Positions 44,056-54,137 of a DNA stretch of 64,000 nucleotides are shown piece after piece. A program made the position numbers and the translations under genes. This stretch comes from [Clostridium] celerecrescens 18A. GTDB lineage: Bacteria > Bacillota > Clostridia > Lachnospirales > Lachnospiraceae. Position 1 is the stretch's first letter. The number at the start of each line of letters is the position of its first letter. The notes beneath the pieces were generated by a model. The model was not told where the DNA came from, ran no database searches, and saw only the letters and a program-made list of their open reading frames with translations. The DNA lies in assembly GCF_002797975.1 (NCBI RefSeq), contig NZ_PGET01000001.1:1426001-1490000 (forward strand). Direction: 5' to 3'.

Positions 44056-44778
44056 TTATTCTTCGTCAATGTGAGGAGCTTCATTCAGCGGAGACATATG
44101 CCTGCCGCCACCATGTCTGCCAAAGCAATTGGAACCGTGTCCGTTGAACCTTGGATCATTGTGGCCCGGTTCAAAATGTCCGGCGCCGTGCGAGCCTCCC
44201 GGTCTTCTGTCTGGACAGCCATGAAAGCATTCCCTGCGGTCAAAAGGATGTCTGCCCCCACGCATAAACATCATGTCAAACCTTTCATCACCCAGTCTTT
44301 CACGTGCAGAGCGCATCCATTCAAGCCTTTCGTCATCTTCATCATCACCAAGCTGGGCTTCAAGTACCTCAGTGATGCGGTCGAGATACTCACCAAAGAC
44401 CATTTGTTCCTCCTCGTTGAGACAACTGAAGATATCTTCGAAATTCGGGCGGGGCTGCTGCTCATTCTTTCCTTTTTCCGTTAGCTGTACCAACATGACG
44501 CGTCTGTCAGCTTCTGAAGGGGTGCGGGTGATATAACCGCCTTTCTCCAGTTTGTTAAGAAGCTCGTTAAGAGATTGTATCCGGATGCCTAACAGATAAG
44601 ACAGGTCTTTTGTGCTGATTTCAGATTGTATTTTTAGCATCGCCAGAACCCTGCCTTGCCCGCGGGTTGGATCAGCCATGGGTCCATGTTCCGCATGTTT
44701 CTGTAAATGGTGGCGCTGCAAGAGCCATTGCAGCTTTGAAAATTTTTCGTAAAGTTCTGTAAAGTTATCTTCCATCAT
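44056..44778 (-). CDS. MarR family regulator with His/Gly-rich tail
   Basis: A 240-residue protein. Residues about 30-125 are a MarR winged helix (ISTKDLSYLLGIRIQSLNELLNKLEKGGYI; the wing has SEADRRVMLVQLTEKG). After an acidic helix, residues about 165-240 are a low-complexity tail rich in His, Gly, Asp, Pro and Arg (ECFHGCPDRRPGGSHGAGHF), plausibly metal-binding. TAGGAGG precedes the ATG. Three GGTACC boxes overlap its promoter, so it probably represses itself. It is not followed by a transporter, so its other targets lie elsewhere. Confidence 0.87.
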   Translation of the reverse strand: MMEDNFTELYEKFSKLQWLLQRHHLQKHAEHGPMADPTRGQGRVLAMLKIQSEISTKDLSYLLGIRIQSLNELLNKLEKGGYITRTPSEADRRVMLVQLTEKGKNEQQPRPNFEDIFSCLNEEEQMVFGEYLDRITEVLEAQLGDDEDDERLEWMRSARERLGDERFDMMFMRGGRHPFDRRECFHGCPDRRPGGSHGAGHFEPGHNDPRFNGHGSNCFGRHGGGRHMSPLNEAPHIDEE

Positions 44779-44809
44779 ATTATAAACCTCCTAAAATTGA
44801 ATATTCATC

Positions 44810-44874
44810 AGGTACCTTAAATATATTGTAACGGTACCTGATAGAAATGTCAAGAAAAATTTCATAAGGTACCT
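44810..44874 (-). promoter_or_regulatory. MarR promoter with three GGTACC operator boxes
   Basis: Minus strand TTGACA (44853-44848), 17-base spacer, TACAAT (44830-44825). Boxes with an AGGTACCT-like palindrome centre on 44813, 44835 and 44870: one at the start of transcription, one inside the spacer, one upstream of -35. Boxes 1 and 2 form a larger inverted repeat (TCAGGTACC...GGTACCTGA). Confidence 0.8.
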
Positions 44875-45038
44875 GTTTATTTCATATGCCTTAGTTTTTG
44901 TTATTATAAATTCCTTATAAAAGCAAAAGGAAATTAAATTTATAAAAGCGAAAAAGTCTGAATATAGGAACAATGGGATAACATACCTGGCGCGTGATGC
45001 CAAAGATGAAGAATAATGATATAATAAGGAGGGATGCG

Positions 45039-45160
45039 ATGAAAATCATATTATGAAAAGTTTTGCGGGGATAAGAGATAAATGCTTATCAAAGGTGAGT
45101 GAGCGATTAAGACGCTTCTATAATAATAAGGTCAGAAAAACAGGGAGAGCTTCTTTATAA
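45039..45160 (+). CDS. possible 5-codon leader plus 35-aa basic protein
   Basis: AAGGAGG (45026-45032) is followed by ATG 45039 opening the five-codon frame MKIIL. Its TGA overlaps ATG 45053 (ATGA), which opens a 35-residue basic frame ending at 45160 (FAGIRDKCLSKVSERLRRF). The strong site and the coupled overlap suggest real translation, but I recognise no family and coding bias cannot be judged at this length. Confidence 0.35.
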
Positions 45161-45213
45161 AACATCATGTAACAAGGGCACATGATGATTGAATATAAAA
45201 ATATAAAAATATA

Positions 45214-45242
45214 TTGTATTTTCAGAAAAATTATGGTATGAT
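45214..45242 (+). promoter_or_regulatory. promoter of secG
   Basis: TTGTAT (45214-45219), 17-base spacer, TATGAT (45237-45242). Confidence 0.7.
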
Positions 45243-45273
45243 ATCCTTTGTTTGACTATAGGAGGTGGGAAAC

Positions 45274-45507
45274 GTGATCAGGATTATTTTATCAATCATA
45301 TTTGTTATCATATGTGTTGCTTTATCAGCAATAATCCTTTTACAGGAAGGAAAGAGTCAGGGCCTGGGTTCTATCGGCGGTATGGCTGATACCTACTGGG
45401 GCAGAAATAAAGGCCGTTCCATGGAAGGAAAACTGGAGAAATTCACAAAATACGGTGCAGTCCTGTTTTTCATTTTGGCGCTGGTACTGAATCTGAATAT
45501 ACTGTAA
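45274..45507 (+). CDS. secG: protein translocase subunit SecG
   Basis: A 77-residue SecG: two transmembrane helices (IILSIIFVIICVALSAIILL and the C-terminal YGAVLFFILALVLNLNIL) flank the conserved loop QEGKSQGLGSIGG. It assists SecYE and SecA in protein export. The start is GTG 45274, eight bases after AGGAGG; the GTG at 45265 overlaps that site. The order secG-rnr-smpB is the standard one in Firmicutes. Confidence 0.93.
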   Translation: MIRIILSIIFVIICVALSAIILLQEGKSQGLGSIGGMADTYWGRNKGRSMEGKLEKFTKYGAVLFFILALVLNLNIL

Positions 45508-45513
45508 AGATTA

Positions 45514-45551
45514 AACACTCTTGTGATATGGCAACAAGGGTGTTTTTTTCG
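45514..45551 (+). terminator. terminator after secG
   Basis: AACACTCTTGT pairs with ACAAGGGTGTT (one G-U pair), followed by TTTTTT. Confidence 0.85.
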
Positions 45552-45600
45552 CATTATAGGGAAGTTTCGTAATACCTACTGGTAAAGTGCAGATAATATA

Positions 45601-45698
45601 TTATGGCTTATCGGAACTTGTAAAGCAAGTTTCGATATAAGGGCTATTTTTAGCCCTTCCATACGATTATCGGAAGTGCTTCTTGCTTCCGATAAAAA
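45601..45698 (+). promoter_or_regulatory. three consecutive hairpins before rnr
   Basis: Hairpin 1: CTTATCGGAACTTG / CAAGTTTCGATATAAG. Hairpin 2: AGGGCTA / TAGCCCT. Hairpin 3: TTATCGGAAG / CTTCCGATAA. Hairpins 1 and 3 share TTATCGGAA. No known riboswitch is recognised; control of the RNase by its own leader is possible. Confidence 0.5.
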
Positions 45699-45740
45699 AG
45701 AAATGATTAAAAAATAGATAAAAATCAAGAGAGGAAGACA

Positions 45741-47882
45741 ATGACAGAAGAACAGTTAACGCAAAGAAAAGCCATGCTTCTCCAGCTGATAAATGATCCT
45801 GCCTATGCACCTATGAAATTAAAGGAATTAGCCATTCTCTTTGACATTCCAAAGGATCAGAGGGAAGATTTAAAAGAGGTACTGGATACCCTTTTGGCAG
45901 AAGGAAAGATTGGTATATCACAAAAAGGAAAATATGGTAAGCCAGATATCGGCTCCATTGCCGGTGTGTTTTCCGGACACTCTAAGGGTTTTGGGTTTGT
46001 AGCGGTAGAAGGGCTGGATCAGGATATTTTTATTCCGGAAGACAAGACAGGCGGAGCGCTTCACGGTGATACCGTGCTGATTACTGCAGAATCAAAGTCA
46101 GGAAACGGAAAAAGAGCTGAGGGCCATGTGATCAAGGTGCTTGTCCATGCAAATGAGCAGATCATAGGGTTCTATCAGAAAAATAAAAATTTTGGTTTCG
46201 TTATTCCGGACAACCAGAAGATTTCTAAGGATGTGTTCATTCCTCAGGGCAAGGACATGGGAGCCGTGACCGGTCATAAGGTTGTGGTTAGAGTTACAGA
46301 TTTCGGCGGACCGGAACGTAAACCGGAAGGGATGATAACCGAAATAATTGGCCACGTCAATGACCCTGGCACGGATATTCTTTCGATTGTAAGAGCATAT
46401 GGACTTCCGGAGGAATTCCCGGACAGCGTAATGAAGCAGGTGGAAGCAGTACCTGATGCAGTGACCGGAAAAGATATGCAGGGCCGTCTTGATTTGAGAA
46501 ATTTACAGACAGTTACCATTGATGGAGAAGATGCAAAAGATCTTGACGATGCTATTACTATATCTAAAAAAGATCGTGTCTATACTTTAGGCGTTCACAT
46601 CGCTGATGTTACGAATTATGTAACGGAAAACAGCCCTTTGGATGAGGAAGCATTGAGACGGGGAACCAGCGTTTATCTTGTGGACCGGGTAATTCCCATG
46701 CTGCCTCATAAGCTGTCAAATGGGATTTGTTCCCTAAATCAGGGAGAAGACCGGCTGGCCTTAAGCTGCATCATGGACATTGATGAAAACGGTAATGTAA
46801 TGGGACACAGGATAGCAGAAACCATCATAAACGTGGATCGGAGAATGACCTATACGGCAGTCAACGCCATTATCTCTGACCGGGATGAGTCGGTTATGAA
46901 GGAATACGAAGCCTTTGTTTCCATGTTTGATCAGATGAAGGAACTGGCTGATATTCTGCGGGAGAAGAGAAAGAAGAGAGGCTCCATTGATTTTGATTTC
47001 CCGGAAACCAAGGTGATTCTTGATGAACGGGGAAAGCCTTTGGAAATCAAGCCCTACGAGAGAAATGCAGCAACTAAAATCATTGAAGATTTTATGCTGA
47101 TGGCAAATGAGACAGTTGCAGAGGATTATTTCTGGCAGGAGATTCCTTTCCTTTACCGGACCCATGACAACCCGGATCCGGAAAAGATGAAGAGCCTTGC
47201 CACTTTGATTAATAATTTCGGATACTCCATCCGTTTTCATAATGGTGAGGTTTACCCGAAGGAAGTACAGAAGCTGCTTGCCAATGCGGAGGATACGCCA
47301 GAGGAGGCACTGATCAGCCGTCTGGCCCTTCGTTCTATGAAGCAGGCTAAATATACAGTGTCAAATACCGGGCATTTTGGCCTGGCGGCTAAATATTATA
47401 CTCACTTTACTTCTCCAATCAGAAGGTACCCGGACTTACAGATCCACCGAATCATTAAGGAGAATTTAAGGTCAGGCTTAGCTGGAAAAAGGATCAGCCA
47501 TTACGATAAGATTCTTCAGCAGGTAGCCGTCCAGTCTTCTGCCATGGAGCGGAGAGCCGATGAAGCAGAGCGGGAGACCATTAAGCTTAAAAAGTGTGAG
47601 TATATGTCTAAACACATTGGGGAAGAGTTTGACGGAGTGATTTCCGGTGTGACAAACTGGGGGCTTTATGTGGAGCTTTCCAACACCGTGGAAGGCTTGA
47701 TCCATGTGAATCAGCTCCAGGATGATTATTATCACTTTGATGAAGAGCATTATGAGCTGGTAGGTGAAATGACAAGGAAAACCTTTAAACTAGGTCAGCC
47801 TATCAGGGTCATGGTATTGGGTACGGATAAGCTTTTGCGTACCATCGACTTTATTCCGGCGAAGAGTTTTGATGAGGAATAA
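45741..47882 (+). CDS. rnr: ribonuclease R
   Basis: A 713-residue RNase R: N-terminal winged helix (residues 1-70), two cold-shock domains (about 75-230, [26 protein letters not shown]), the RNB catalytic domain (about 250-580, [15 protein letters not shown] carries the metal-binding Asp residues) and a C-terminal S1 domain ([16 protein letters not shown]). It degrades structured RNA 3' to 5' and works with SmpB-tmRNA on stalled messages. SmpB is the next gene. Confidence 0.96.
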   Translation: MTEEQLTQRKAMLLQLINDPAYAPMKLKELAILFDIPKDQREDLKEVLDTLLAEGKIGISQKGKYGKPDIGSIAGVFSGHSKGFGFVAVEGLDQDIFIPEDKTGGALHGDTVLITAESKSGNGKRAEGHVIKVLVHANEQIIGFYQKNKNFGFVIPDNQKISKDVFIPQGKDMGAVTGHKVVVRVTDFGGPERKPEGMITEIIGHVNDPGTDILSIVRAYGLPEEFPDSVMKQVEAVPDAVTGKDMQGRLDLRNLQTVTIDGEDAKDLDDAITISKKDRVYTLGVHIADVTNYVTENSPLDEEALRRGTSVYLVDRVIPMLPHKLSNGICSLNQGEDRLALSCIMDIDENGNVMGHRIAETIINVDRRMTYTAVNAIISDRDESVMKEYEAFVSMFDQMKELADILREKRKKRGSIDFDFPETKVILDERGKPLEIKPYERNAATKIIEDFMLMANETVAEDYFWQEIPFLYRTHDNPDPEKMKSLATLINNFGYSIRFHNGEVYPKEVQKLLANAEDTPEEALISRLALRSMKQAKYTVSNTGHFGLAAKYYTHFTSPIRRYPDLQIHRIIKENLRSGLAGKRISHYDKILQQVAVQSSAMERRADEAERETIKLKKCEYMSKHIGEEFDGVISGVTNWGLYVELSNTVEGLIHVNQLQDDYYHFDEEHYELVGEMTRKTFKLGQPIRVMVLGTDKLLRTIDFIPAKSFDEE

Positions 47883-47896
47883 CAGGAGGAATGAAA

Positions 47897-48364
47897 ATGG
47901 GGAAAGAGAGTTTCAAATTAATTGCCAATAACAAAAAGGCATATCACGATTATTTTATAGATGAAAAATTCGAGGCTGGTATTGAACTTGCCGGAACAGA
48001 AGTAAAATCCATCCGCATGGGCAAATGCAGCATTAAAGAGTCCTTTGTGAGAATCGATAAAGGAGAGGTTTATGTCTGCGGCATGAACATCAGCCCGTAT
48101 GAAAAAGGGAATATCTTTAACAAGGACCCGCTAAGGGTCAGAAAGCTGCTGCTTCACAGGGCTGAGATCGGAAAGCTGGATGCAAAGATTGCTCAAAAGG
48201 GCTATACCCTGGTCCCTCTGCAGGTATATTTTAAAGGCAGCCTGGTGAAAGTGGAGATCGGCCTTGCCAGAGGTAAAAAGCTATACGATAAGAGAGATGA
48301 CATTGCGAAAAAGGATCAGAAAAGAGAACTGGAAAGAGACTTTAAGGTGAGAAATCTTTCATAG
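47897..48364 (+). CDS. smpB: tmRNA-binding protein SmpB
   Basis: A 155-residue SmpB: OB-fold body ([41 protein letters not shown]) and a basic C-terminal tail ([20 protein letters not shown]) that enters the ribosomal mRNA channel. With tmRNA it frees stalled ribosomes. ATG 47897 is spaced correctly from AGGAGG; ATG 47891 is too near. The tmRNA gene itself (ssrA) is not found downstream in this window. Confidence 0.96.
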   Translation: MGKESFKLIANNKKAYHDYFIDEKFEAGIELAGTEVKSIRMGKCSIKESFVRIDKGEVYVCGMNISPYEKGNIFNKDPLRVRKLLLHRAEIGKLDAKIAQKGYTLVPLQVYFKGSLVKVEIGLARGKKLYDKRDDIAKKDQKRELERDFKVRNLS

Positions 48365-48450
48365 AGTGCCACTTTAAGCCTCCTGAATAATCTGTACAGA
48401 AAGCTGTTTTAATGCTAAAATAACCTTAGAAAATGTTGGAGGGAAAATGG

Positions 48451-50433
48451 ATGGCATTATATGATTACGTAGGGGCGTTAAAGCGGGGCCGAAGGCGATA
48501 TCAGGCTTCTGTGTCAAAGGGAGAATATCCGTATCTGCCGGTCCTGGATCAGATCCTGTCTTATACGGATATTGTTTCAGAAGTGAATTTGGGAATCATG
48601 GATATTCCTCTGGAAAAGGTGGTGGGTACGAAAACGGAGGGACGCACCAGCGCCTTTGCCAGTAATTTCATGCCTCTATTGTCGGAGAAATCGGAATTTG
48701 GGGCGAAATGGGCATATTTATATGACCATCAGATTGAAGAGGGGATCCATGATCCTATTGAAGTCTTTGAATTTATGAACCAGTATTATGTTCAGGAAGG
48801 CAATAAAAGGGTCAGCGTCTTAAAATATGTTGGTGCTTTCAGCATCTCTGCCTCTGTAACCCGCCTGATTCCAAAGAGGACTGATGATTTAGATAACAGG
48901 CTTTACTATGAATTCCTGGATTTTTACCAGGTTTCCTTTAACTGTGATGTCTGGTTTAGTAAAGAAGGGAGCTACGACAAGCTGATAAAGGCAATGAATA
49001 AGAATCCGGGAGAGCCTTGGAGTGAGGATGACAGGATCATCTTCAAATCCGCTTATGACCGTTTTTCCAAAGCATTCCATGCCTTTGGCGGCGATGATTA
49101 CGATATGACGTGTTCGGATGCGTTCCTTGTTTACGTGGAACTGTTCGGATACCGAATCGTGAAAGACCGGATTGAAGGGCAGATAAAAAAGGACTTGGTC
49201 AGAATGAAGGATGAACTGCTCCTGGCCTCCAGAGGCAATAAGATCACTTTGGTTGAACAGCCGGAAGAAATAGAGGAATCATCGGACAATAGCCCCCTTA
49301 AGCTCATTAATTGGCTGCGCCCGTTCCAGTCCATTGAACCGGAGATGCTAAAGATTGCATTTATCCATGCAAAAACAGCAGAAACTTCCAGCTGGGCTTA
49401 TGGGCATGAGCTGGGCAGGATGTATTTAGAGCAGGCTTTTAACGGAGCCGTACAAACGGTTGCATTTTTTAATGCAGATTCTGAGCAGGAGATCGCTAAT
49501 GCCATTGAACTGGCCATTGGGGCCAGGTGCAACGTAATATTTACTACGGCCTCCCAGATGATCAATTTAAGTGTGAAGGCTGCAATCGATCATCCGGAAG
49601 TAAAGGTGTTCAACTGTTCCGTTAATATGTCCTATTCTTCCATCTGTACCTATTATGGAAGAATGTATGAATCGAAATTCCTAATGGGCGCTTTGGCAGC
49701 TTCCATGTCCCAGGCCGAGAAGATCGGATATATTGCTGATTATCCGATCTACGGCACCATTGCTAATATCAATGCCTTTGCCCTGGGAGCCAGAATGATC
49801 AATCCTTATGCCAAGGTGTACTTAGAATGGTCAAGGGTAAAGGACCGTGATGCTCACGCGGAGTTGGAAAAAGAGAAGGTCACCTTTATTTCAGGTGATG
49901 ACATGATAACTCCTCAGACGCCCACCAGAGAATATGGACTTTACCAGAAGAACCCTGATGGAACCCTGAAAAATCTGGCGACTCCTATCTGGCATTGGGG
50001 AAAGTTTTACGAAAGAATTGTTAATATTATATGCCATGGAGATTTCGGCAGGAAGGAAATGAAAGGGAAACAGGCCATCAATTACTGGTGGGGGATGTCG
50101 GCAGATGTGATCGATGTCATTTGCTCTCATAATCTGCCTCACGGAACCAGCCGGTTAATTACACTTTTGAGGAATTCCATACGGGCTGGAAGCTTTCAGC
50201 CTTTTGAAGGAACCATTTATTCTCAGGACGGACAAATCCAGTGCAGGGAAAACGAAAGTCTTACTCCGGAAGATATAACTACCATGAACTGGCTGACAGA
50301 AAATGTCGTAGGACAGATTCCGGAATTTGATGAGCTTACGGAAGAGGCTCGGTCTCTGGTACGTCTCCAGGGACAGACAATATACGAGAACATGGATATG
50401 GAGGAACAGCGTGAAGATCCTGGTACTGTCTGA
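48451..50433 (+). CDS. cytosolic ParB-like/BMP-family fusion protein
   Basis: A 660-residue protein with no signal peptide or lipobox. Residues about 100-150 look like a ParB/sulfiredoxin-type nucleotide-binding motif (QEGNKRVSVLKYVGA, Glu at 116). Residues about 300-590 are a BMP-family (PnrA/Med type) substrate-binding fold (LKIAFIHAKTAETSSWAYGHE, EKIGYIADYPIYGTIANINAFALGA). BMP proteins are normally surface lipoproteins binding nucleosides, so a cytosolic copy suggests a sensor, as with the Med regulator. ATG 48451 follows GGAGGG. The next gene overlaps its end by 23 bases. Confidence 0.75.
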   Translation: MALYDYVGALKRGRRRYQASVSKGEYPYLPVLDQILSYTDIVSEVNLGIMDIPLEKVVGTKTEGRTSAFASNFMPLLSEKSEFGAKWAYLYDHQIEEGIHDPIEVFEFMNQYYVQEGNKRVSVLKYVGAFSISASVTRLIPKRTDDLDNRLYYEFLDFYQVSFNCDVWFSKEGSYDKLIKAMNKNPGEPWSEDDRIIFKSAYDRFSKAFHAFGGDDYDMTCSDAFLVYVELFGYRIVKDRIEGQIKKDLVRMKDELLLASRGNKITLVEQPEEIEESSDNSPLKLINWLRPFQSIEPEMLKIAFIHAKTAETSSWAYGHELGRMYLEQAFNGAVQTVAFFNADSEQEIANAIELAIGARCNVIFTTASQMINLSVKAAIDHPEVKVFNCSVNMSYSSICTYYGRMYESKFLMGALAASMSQAEKIGYIADYPIYGTIANINAFALGARMINPYAKVYLEWSRVKDRDAHAELEKEKVTFISGDDMITPQTPTREYGLYQKNPDGTLKNLATPIWHWGKFYERIVNIICHGDFGRKEMKGKQAINYWWGMSADVIDVICSHNLPHGTSRLITLLRNSIRAGSFQPFEGTIYSQDGQIQCRENESLTPEDITTMNWLTENVVGQIPEFDELTEEARSLVRLQGQTIYENMDMEEQREDPGTV

Positions 50434-51016
50434 CCATGAGTCAAAATCACTTTATGAATACTATTCACCGGAAAAATTGCAGGATATTGATCTAATTATT
50501 TCCTGTGGAGATCTACGAGCGAATTATCTTACGTTTTTTGCAACATTTTCCCATGCCCCGGTCTATTATGTCCGGGGAAACCACGATTGCAGGTATGAGG
50601 AATGCCCACCTGAAGGATGTACCTGCATTGAAGATGATATCATAACCTACAAGGGAATCCGGATTATGGGCCTGGGCGGTTCCATGCAGTATATTCCAGG
50701 CTCACCGAACCAGTATACGGAACGGGGAATGGAGCGGAGAATCAAAAAGATGTGGTGGAAGCTTAAGAAGAACAAAGGTTTTGATATTCTTGTCACCCAT
50801 GCTCCGGCATTTGAACTCAACGACTTACCCGATCTGCCTCACCAGGGATTTACCTGTTTTAAAGCACTGATGGACAAGTATTCTCCCAAATATTTTCTTC
50901 ATGGACATGTCCATGCCAATTATGGTAAGAGTTTTAAGAGGGAAGACCAGTATGGCTGTACAAAGGTCGTAAATGCCTATGAGTATTATATTATAGAGTA
51001 TCCGGGGAATCCGTAA
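50411..51016 (+). CDS. metallophosphoesterase
   Basis: A 201-residue calcineurin-like phosphoesterase. Motifs: CGDLR (metal-bridging Asp), VRGNHD, VTHAP and HGHVHA. The first motif, usually D-x-H, reads SDHES, so Glu replaces the usual His, as I recall from related clostridial proteins with SDEES. It may act on cyclic nucleotides or other phosphodiesters. The start is GTG 50411, inside the preceding gene and behind GGAGGAA, so the two are translationally coupled. Confidence 0.85.
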   Translation: MKILVLSDHESKSLYEYYSPEKLQDIDLIISCGDLRANYLTFFATFSHAPVYYVRGNHDCRYEECPPEGCTCIEDDIITYKGIRIMGLGGSMQYIPGSPNQYTERGMERRIKKMWWKLKKNKGFDILVTHAPAFELNDLPDLPHQGFTCFKALMDKYSPKYFLHGHVHANYGKSFKREDQYGCTKVVNAYEYYIIEYPGNP

Positions 51017-51213
51017 TAAGAGTTAAATGCAAAAGTCATGGAATCAGACATTGATTCCTTATATGGAGCTTTGACGGTCATTGTGGTGCTTGCGGACCGG
51101 GCAGTGTTAACGTATCTGTATGACGGATCTTTGGGTATGGAAATACGGAACACCCCCAGGCCAAGCCAAGGAAAGAACATGCAATTAAATACATAGATTA
51201 GAAGAAACAGAAA
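51017..51213 (+). other. gap with a doubtful 52-codon frame
   Basis: An open frame from ATG 51038 to TAG 51196 (52 residues, contains GALTVIVVLADRAVLTYLYD) has no ribosome-binding site. Its hydrophobic middle could be a helix or chance. Nothing else is seen before the terminator. Confidence 0.3.
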
Positions 51214-51258
51214 AAAGAGGTCTGCGTTGATAAGACGCGGGCCTCTTTGCTTTATTTT
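51214..51258 (+). terminator. terminator before ilvN
   Basis: AAAGAGGTCTGCGT pairs with ACGCGGGCCTCTTT, then TGCTTTATTTTT. It lies upstream of the ilvN promoter, so it closes the phosphoesterase unit rather than acting as an ilv attenuator. Confidence 0.8.
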
Positions 51259-51300
51259 TAGGTATAACCTCAAATTATGATACACATTCCTATTAATTAG

Positions 51301-51329
51301 TTGACAAAAAGATGCTGGATTGTTATCAT
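51301..51329 (+). promoter_or_regulatory. promoter of ilvN
   Basis: TTGACA (51301-51306), 17-base spacer, TATCAT (51324-51329). Confidence 0.75.
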
Positions 51330-51361
51330 TTAAGTTACTATACAAAAAGGCGGGGATATGG

Positions 51362-51862
51362 ATGGAGAGAATCGTATTATCATTGTTGGTTGATAACACC
51401 TCCGGCGTTTTGAGCCGTGTAGCCGGACTGTTCAGCCGCCGTGGCTATAATATTGAAAGCCTTACGGTGGGTGTGACTGCGGATGAGAGATATTCCAGAA
51501 TGACGGTGGTGTCCACAGGCGATCAGGAGATTTTAGACCAAATTGAAAAACAGCTGAGAAAGCTGGAAGATGTCAGGGATATCAAAGAATTAAAGCCAGG
51601 TCATTCTGTTTACAGGGAGCTTATACTGGTCAAGGTGCATGCGAATGCCAGCCAGCGTCAGGCGATTTGTGCCATAGCTGATATTTTCAGAGCCACCATT
51701 GTTGATGTTGGCAAAGATTCCGTAACCGTCATGCTTACAGGAGATCAGTCCAAGCTTGATGCAGTTCTTAACCTGCTTGAAGATTATGAAATATTAGAGC
51801 TTGCCAGAACTGGTCTCACAGGACTTTCCAGAGGCTCTGACGATATTCGGTATCTGCCTTAG
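51362..51862 (+). CDS. ilvN: acetolactate synthase small (regulatory) subunit
   Basis: A 166-residue regulatory subunit with an N-terminal ACT domain (SLLVDNTSGVLSRVAGLFSRRGYNIESL) and the C-terminal ALS_ss_C domain (LVKVHANASQRQAICAIADIF). It gives valine feedback control to the catalytic subunit, whose gene (ilvB) is not adjacent. ATG 51362 lies after AGGCGGGG. ilvC follows after 111 bases that contain a GCC-rich hairpin but no terminator. Also called ilvH in some genomes. Confidence 0.93.
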   Translation: MERIVLSLLVDNTSGVLSRVAGLFSRRGYNIESLTVGVTADERYSRMTVVSTGDQEILDQIEKQLRKLEDVRDIKELKPGHSVYRELILVKVHANASQRQAICAIADIFRATIVDVGKDSVTVMLTGDQSKLDAVLNLLEDYEILELARTGLTGLSRGSDDIRYLP

Positions 51863-51970
51863 GCAGTCAGGATTTGTAAGCTAGAGGTTATTGCCAAAGG
51901 CGGACAGTGAGCCGTCGGCATGGTTCCTTTAACAAAATATATCAAGAGTCAGTATATGAGGAGGAAATAA

Positions 51971-52984
<1,014 letters not shown>

Positions 52985-53017
52985 GTTTTATAGCCGCAGG
53001 CGGCGGCCTGTTAAATA

Positions 53018-53058
53018 AAAGATCCCGGAAAAAGACTTGCTTTTTCCGGGATCTTTAT
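53018..53058. terminator. bidirectional terminator between ilvC and LysR gene
   Basis: AAAGATCCCGGAAAAAG (53018-53034) pairs with CTTTTTCCGGGATCTTT (53040-53056) around a 5-base loop, serving both convergent genes. Confidence 0.85.
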
Positions 53059-53961
53059 TTACTTGAGCAATGAGCCGGCTCCTCTCATGGCATTAAAAAA
53101 GTTCTCCATAGCCGTGGATAATCCATTTGGATTATAAGCAAATCCAACGGTTCTCTTCTTAATCGCCGTCTCCATGGGAATCTGGACCAAATCTCCCCGG
53201 TCCAGTTCATCCTGGACAAATTCCTTGATCACACATCCGATCCCCAGTCCGATTTTGGCAAATTCGATCAGCAGATCCATGGTAGTGACCTCCAAAAGCT
53301 GATTTGGTACAATCTGATTTTCTTTCAGATATTCATCAATATACTTTCTGGTCATGTTGTTCTTATCCAAAAGAAGGATATTTCCTGTCTGAAAGAAATC
53401 CGCCTCCGGTCCTTCTCTTAAATACAGGTTATCCAGATAAGATTTCGTAGCCACGAAAATATCATGGATGTCCATAACCGGCTGAAACAAAAGAGGTCGC
53501 CGGCTGCTGGGCTCTGCAATCAGACCCAGATCAATGCGCTGCTGTTCCAGCATAATGATTGTATGGGAGGTTGACTGGCTTTCAATGGAAATCTTAATAT
53601 GAGGATACTTCTCAATGAATCCCTTTAAATAAGGAAGAAGGATATACTTGCAAAGAGTATTGCTGACACCTATTTTCAAGTGTCCGATATTAAAATCCTT
53701 CACCCGCTTCAGTTCCAGTTCCCCGCGGTTTAATTCTTCAAAAGCTGCTTTTGTATGATTATATAGAAGCTTTCCTTCTTCGGTGAGCTGTACACCTCTT
53801 GAATTCCTTGTAAATAATATCACCTCCAGGCTGTCTTCCAGCTTGCTGATTGATTTACTGATGGCAGGCTGGCTGATATAAAGCTCTTTAGCAGCTTTTG
53901 AGATATTTCCGGCTTTGGCAACTTCATAAAATATCTTATATTGGGAAAGGTTATGATCCAT
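53059..53961 (-). CDS. LysR family regulator, probable leuCD regulator
   Basis: A 300-residue LysR-type regulator: winged helix (SQYKIFYEVAKAGNISKAAK, YISQPAISKSISKLE, VILFTRNSRGVQLTEEG) and the effector-binding domain from about residue 90. ATG 53961 is used; the ATG at 53979 overlaps the GAGAGG site. It is divergent from leuCD with about 175 bases between, and by position probably activates that operon in response to a leucine-pathway intermediate. The effector is not known from sequence. Confidence 0.9.
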   Translation of the reverse strand: MDHNLSQYKIFYEVAKAGNISKAAKELYISQPAISKSISKLEDSLEVILFTRNSRGVQLTEEGKLLYNHTKAAFEELNRGELELKRVKDFNIGHLKIGVSNTLCKYILLPYLKGFIEKYPHIKISIESQSTSHTIIMLEQQRIDLGLIAEPSSRRPLLFQPVMDIHDIFVATKSYLDNLYLREGPEADFFQTGNILLLDKNNMTRKYIDEYLKENQIVPNQLLEVTTMDLLIEFAKIGLGIGCVIKEFVQDELDRGDLVQIPMETAIKKRTVGFAYNPNGLSTAMENFFNAMRGAGSLLK

Positions 53962-54137
53962 GATAAGTCTTCCTCTCATTGAACGATACGTTTTGTACCA
54001 TTTTATAACTAACTATTATATTAAATATTCGTATTATGTATTTCTATTATACCAATAAGTGTGTTAAAATGTAAAGCGAGAAAAAGATGTTACAATTTAA
54101 ACTGTAATAGTGATAAATGAACAGGAGGACGCAGACA
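53962..54137. promoter_or_regulatory. divergent control region of LysR gene and leuCD
   Basis: AT-rich. Minus strand: TATAAT at 54020-54015 with no good -35. Plus strand: extended -10 TGTTAAAAT (54062-54070) with a weak TTCTAT at 54042-54047. Weak -35 elements on both sides fit activator-dependent promoters. I could not settle the LysR binding boxes. Confidence 0.45.

Noticed and set aside
43891-44484. Plus-strand 197-codon open frame opposite the MarR gene
   Set aside because: It has no good ribosome-binding site, an improbable composition, and runs antisense to a clear MarR protein with its own promoter and terminator.
48365-48450. tmRNA gene after smpB
   Set aside because: The gap is under 90 bases and shows no tmRNA ends or tag frame.
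51214-51258. Leader-peptide attenuator for ilvN
   Set aside because: The hairpin lies upstream of the ilvN promoter and no Leu/Val/Ile-rich peptide precedes it.
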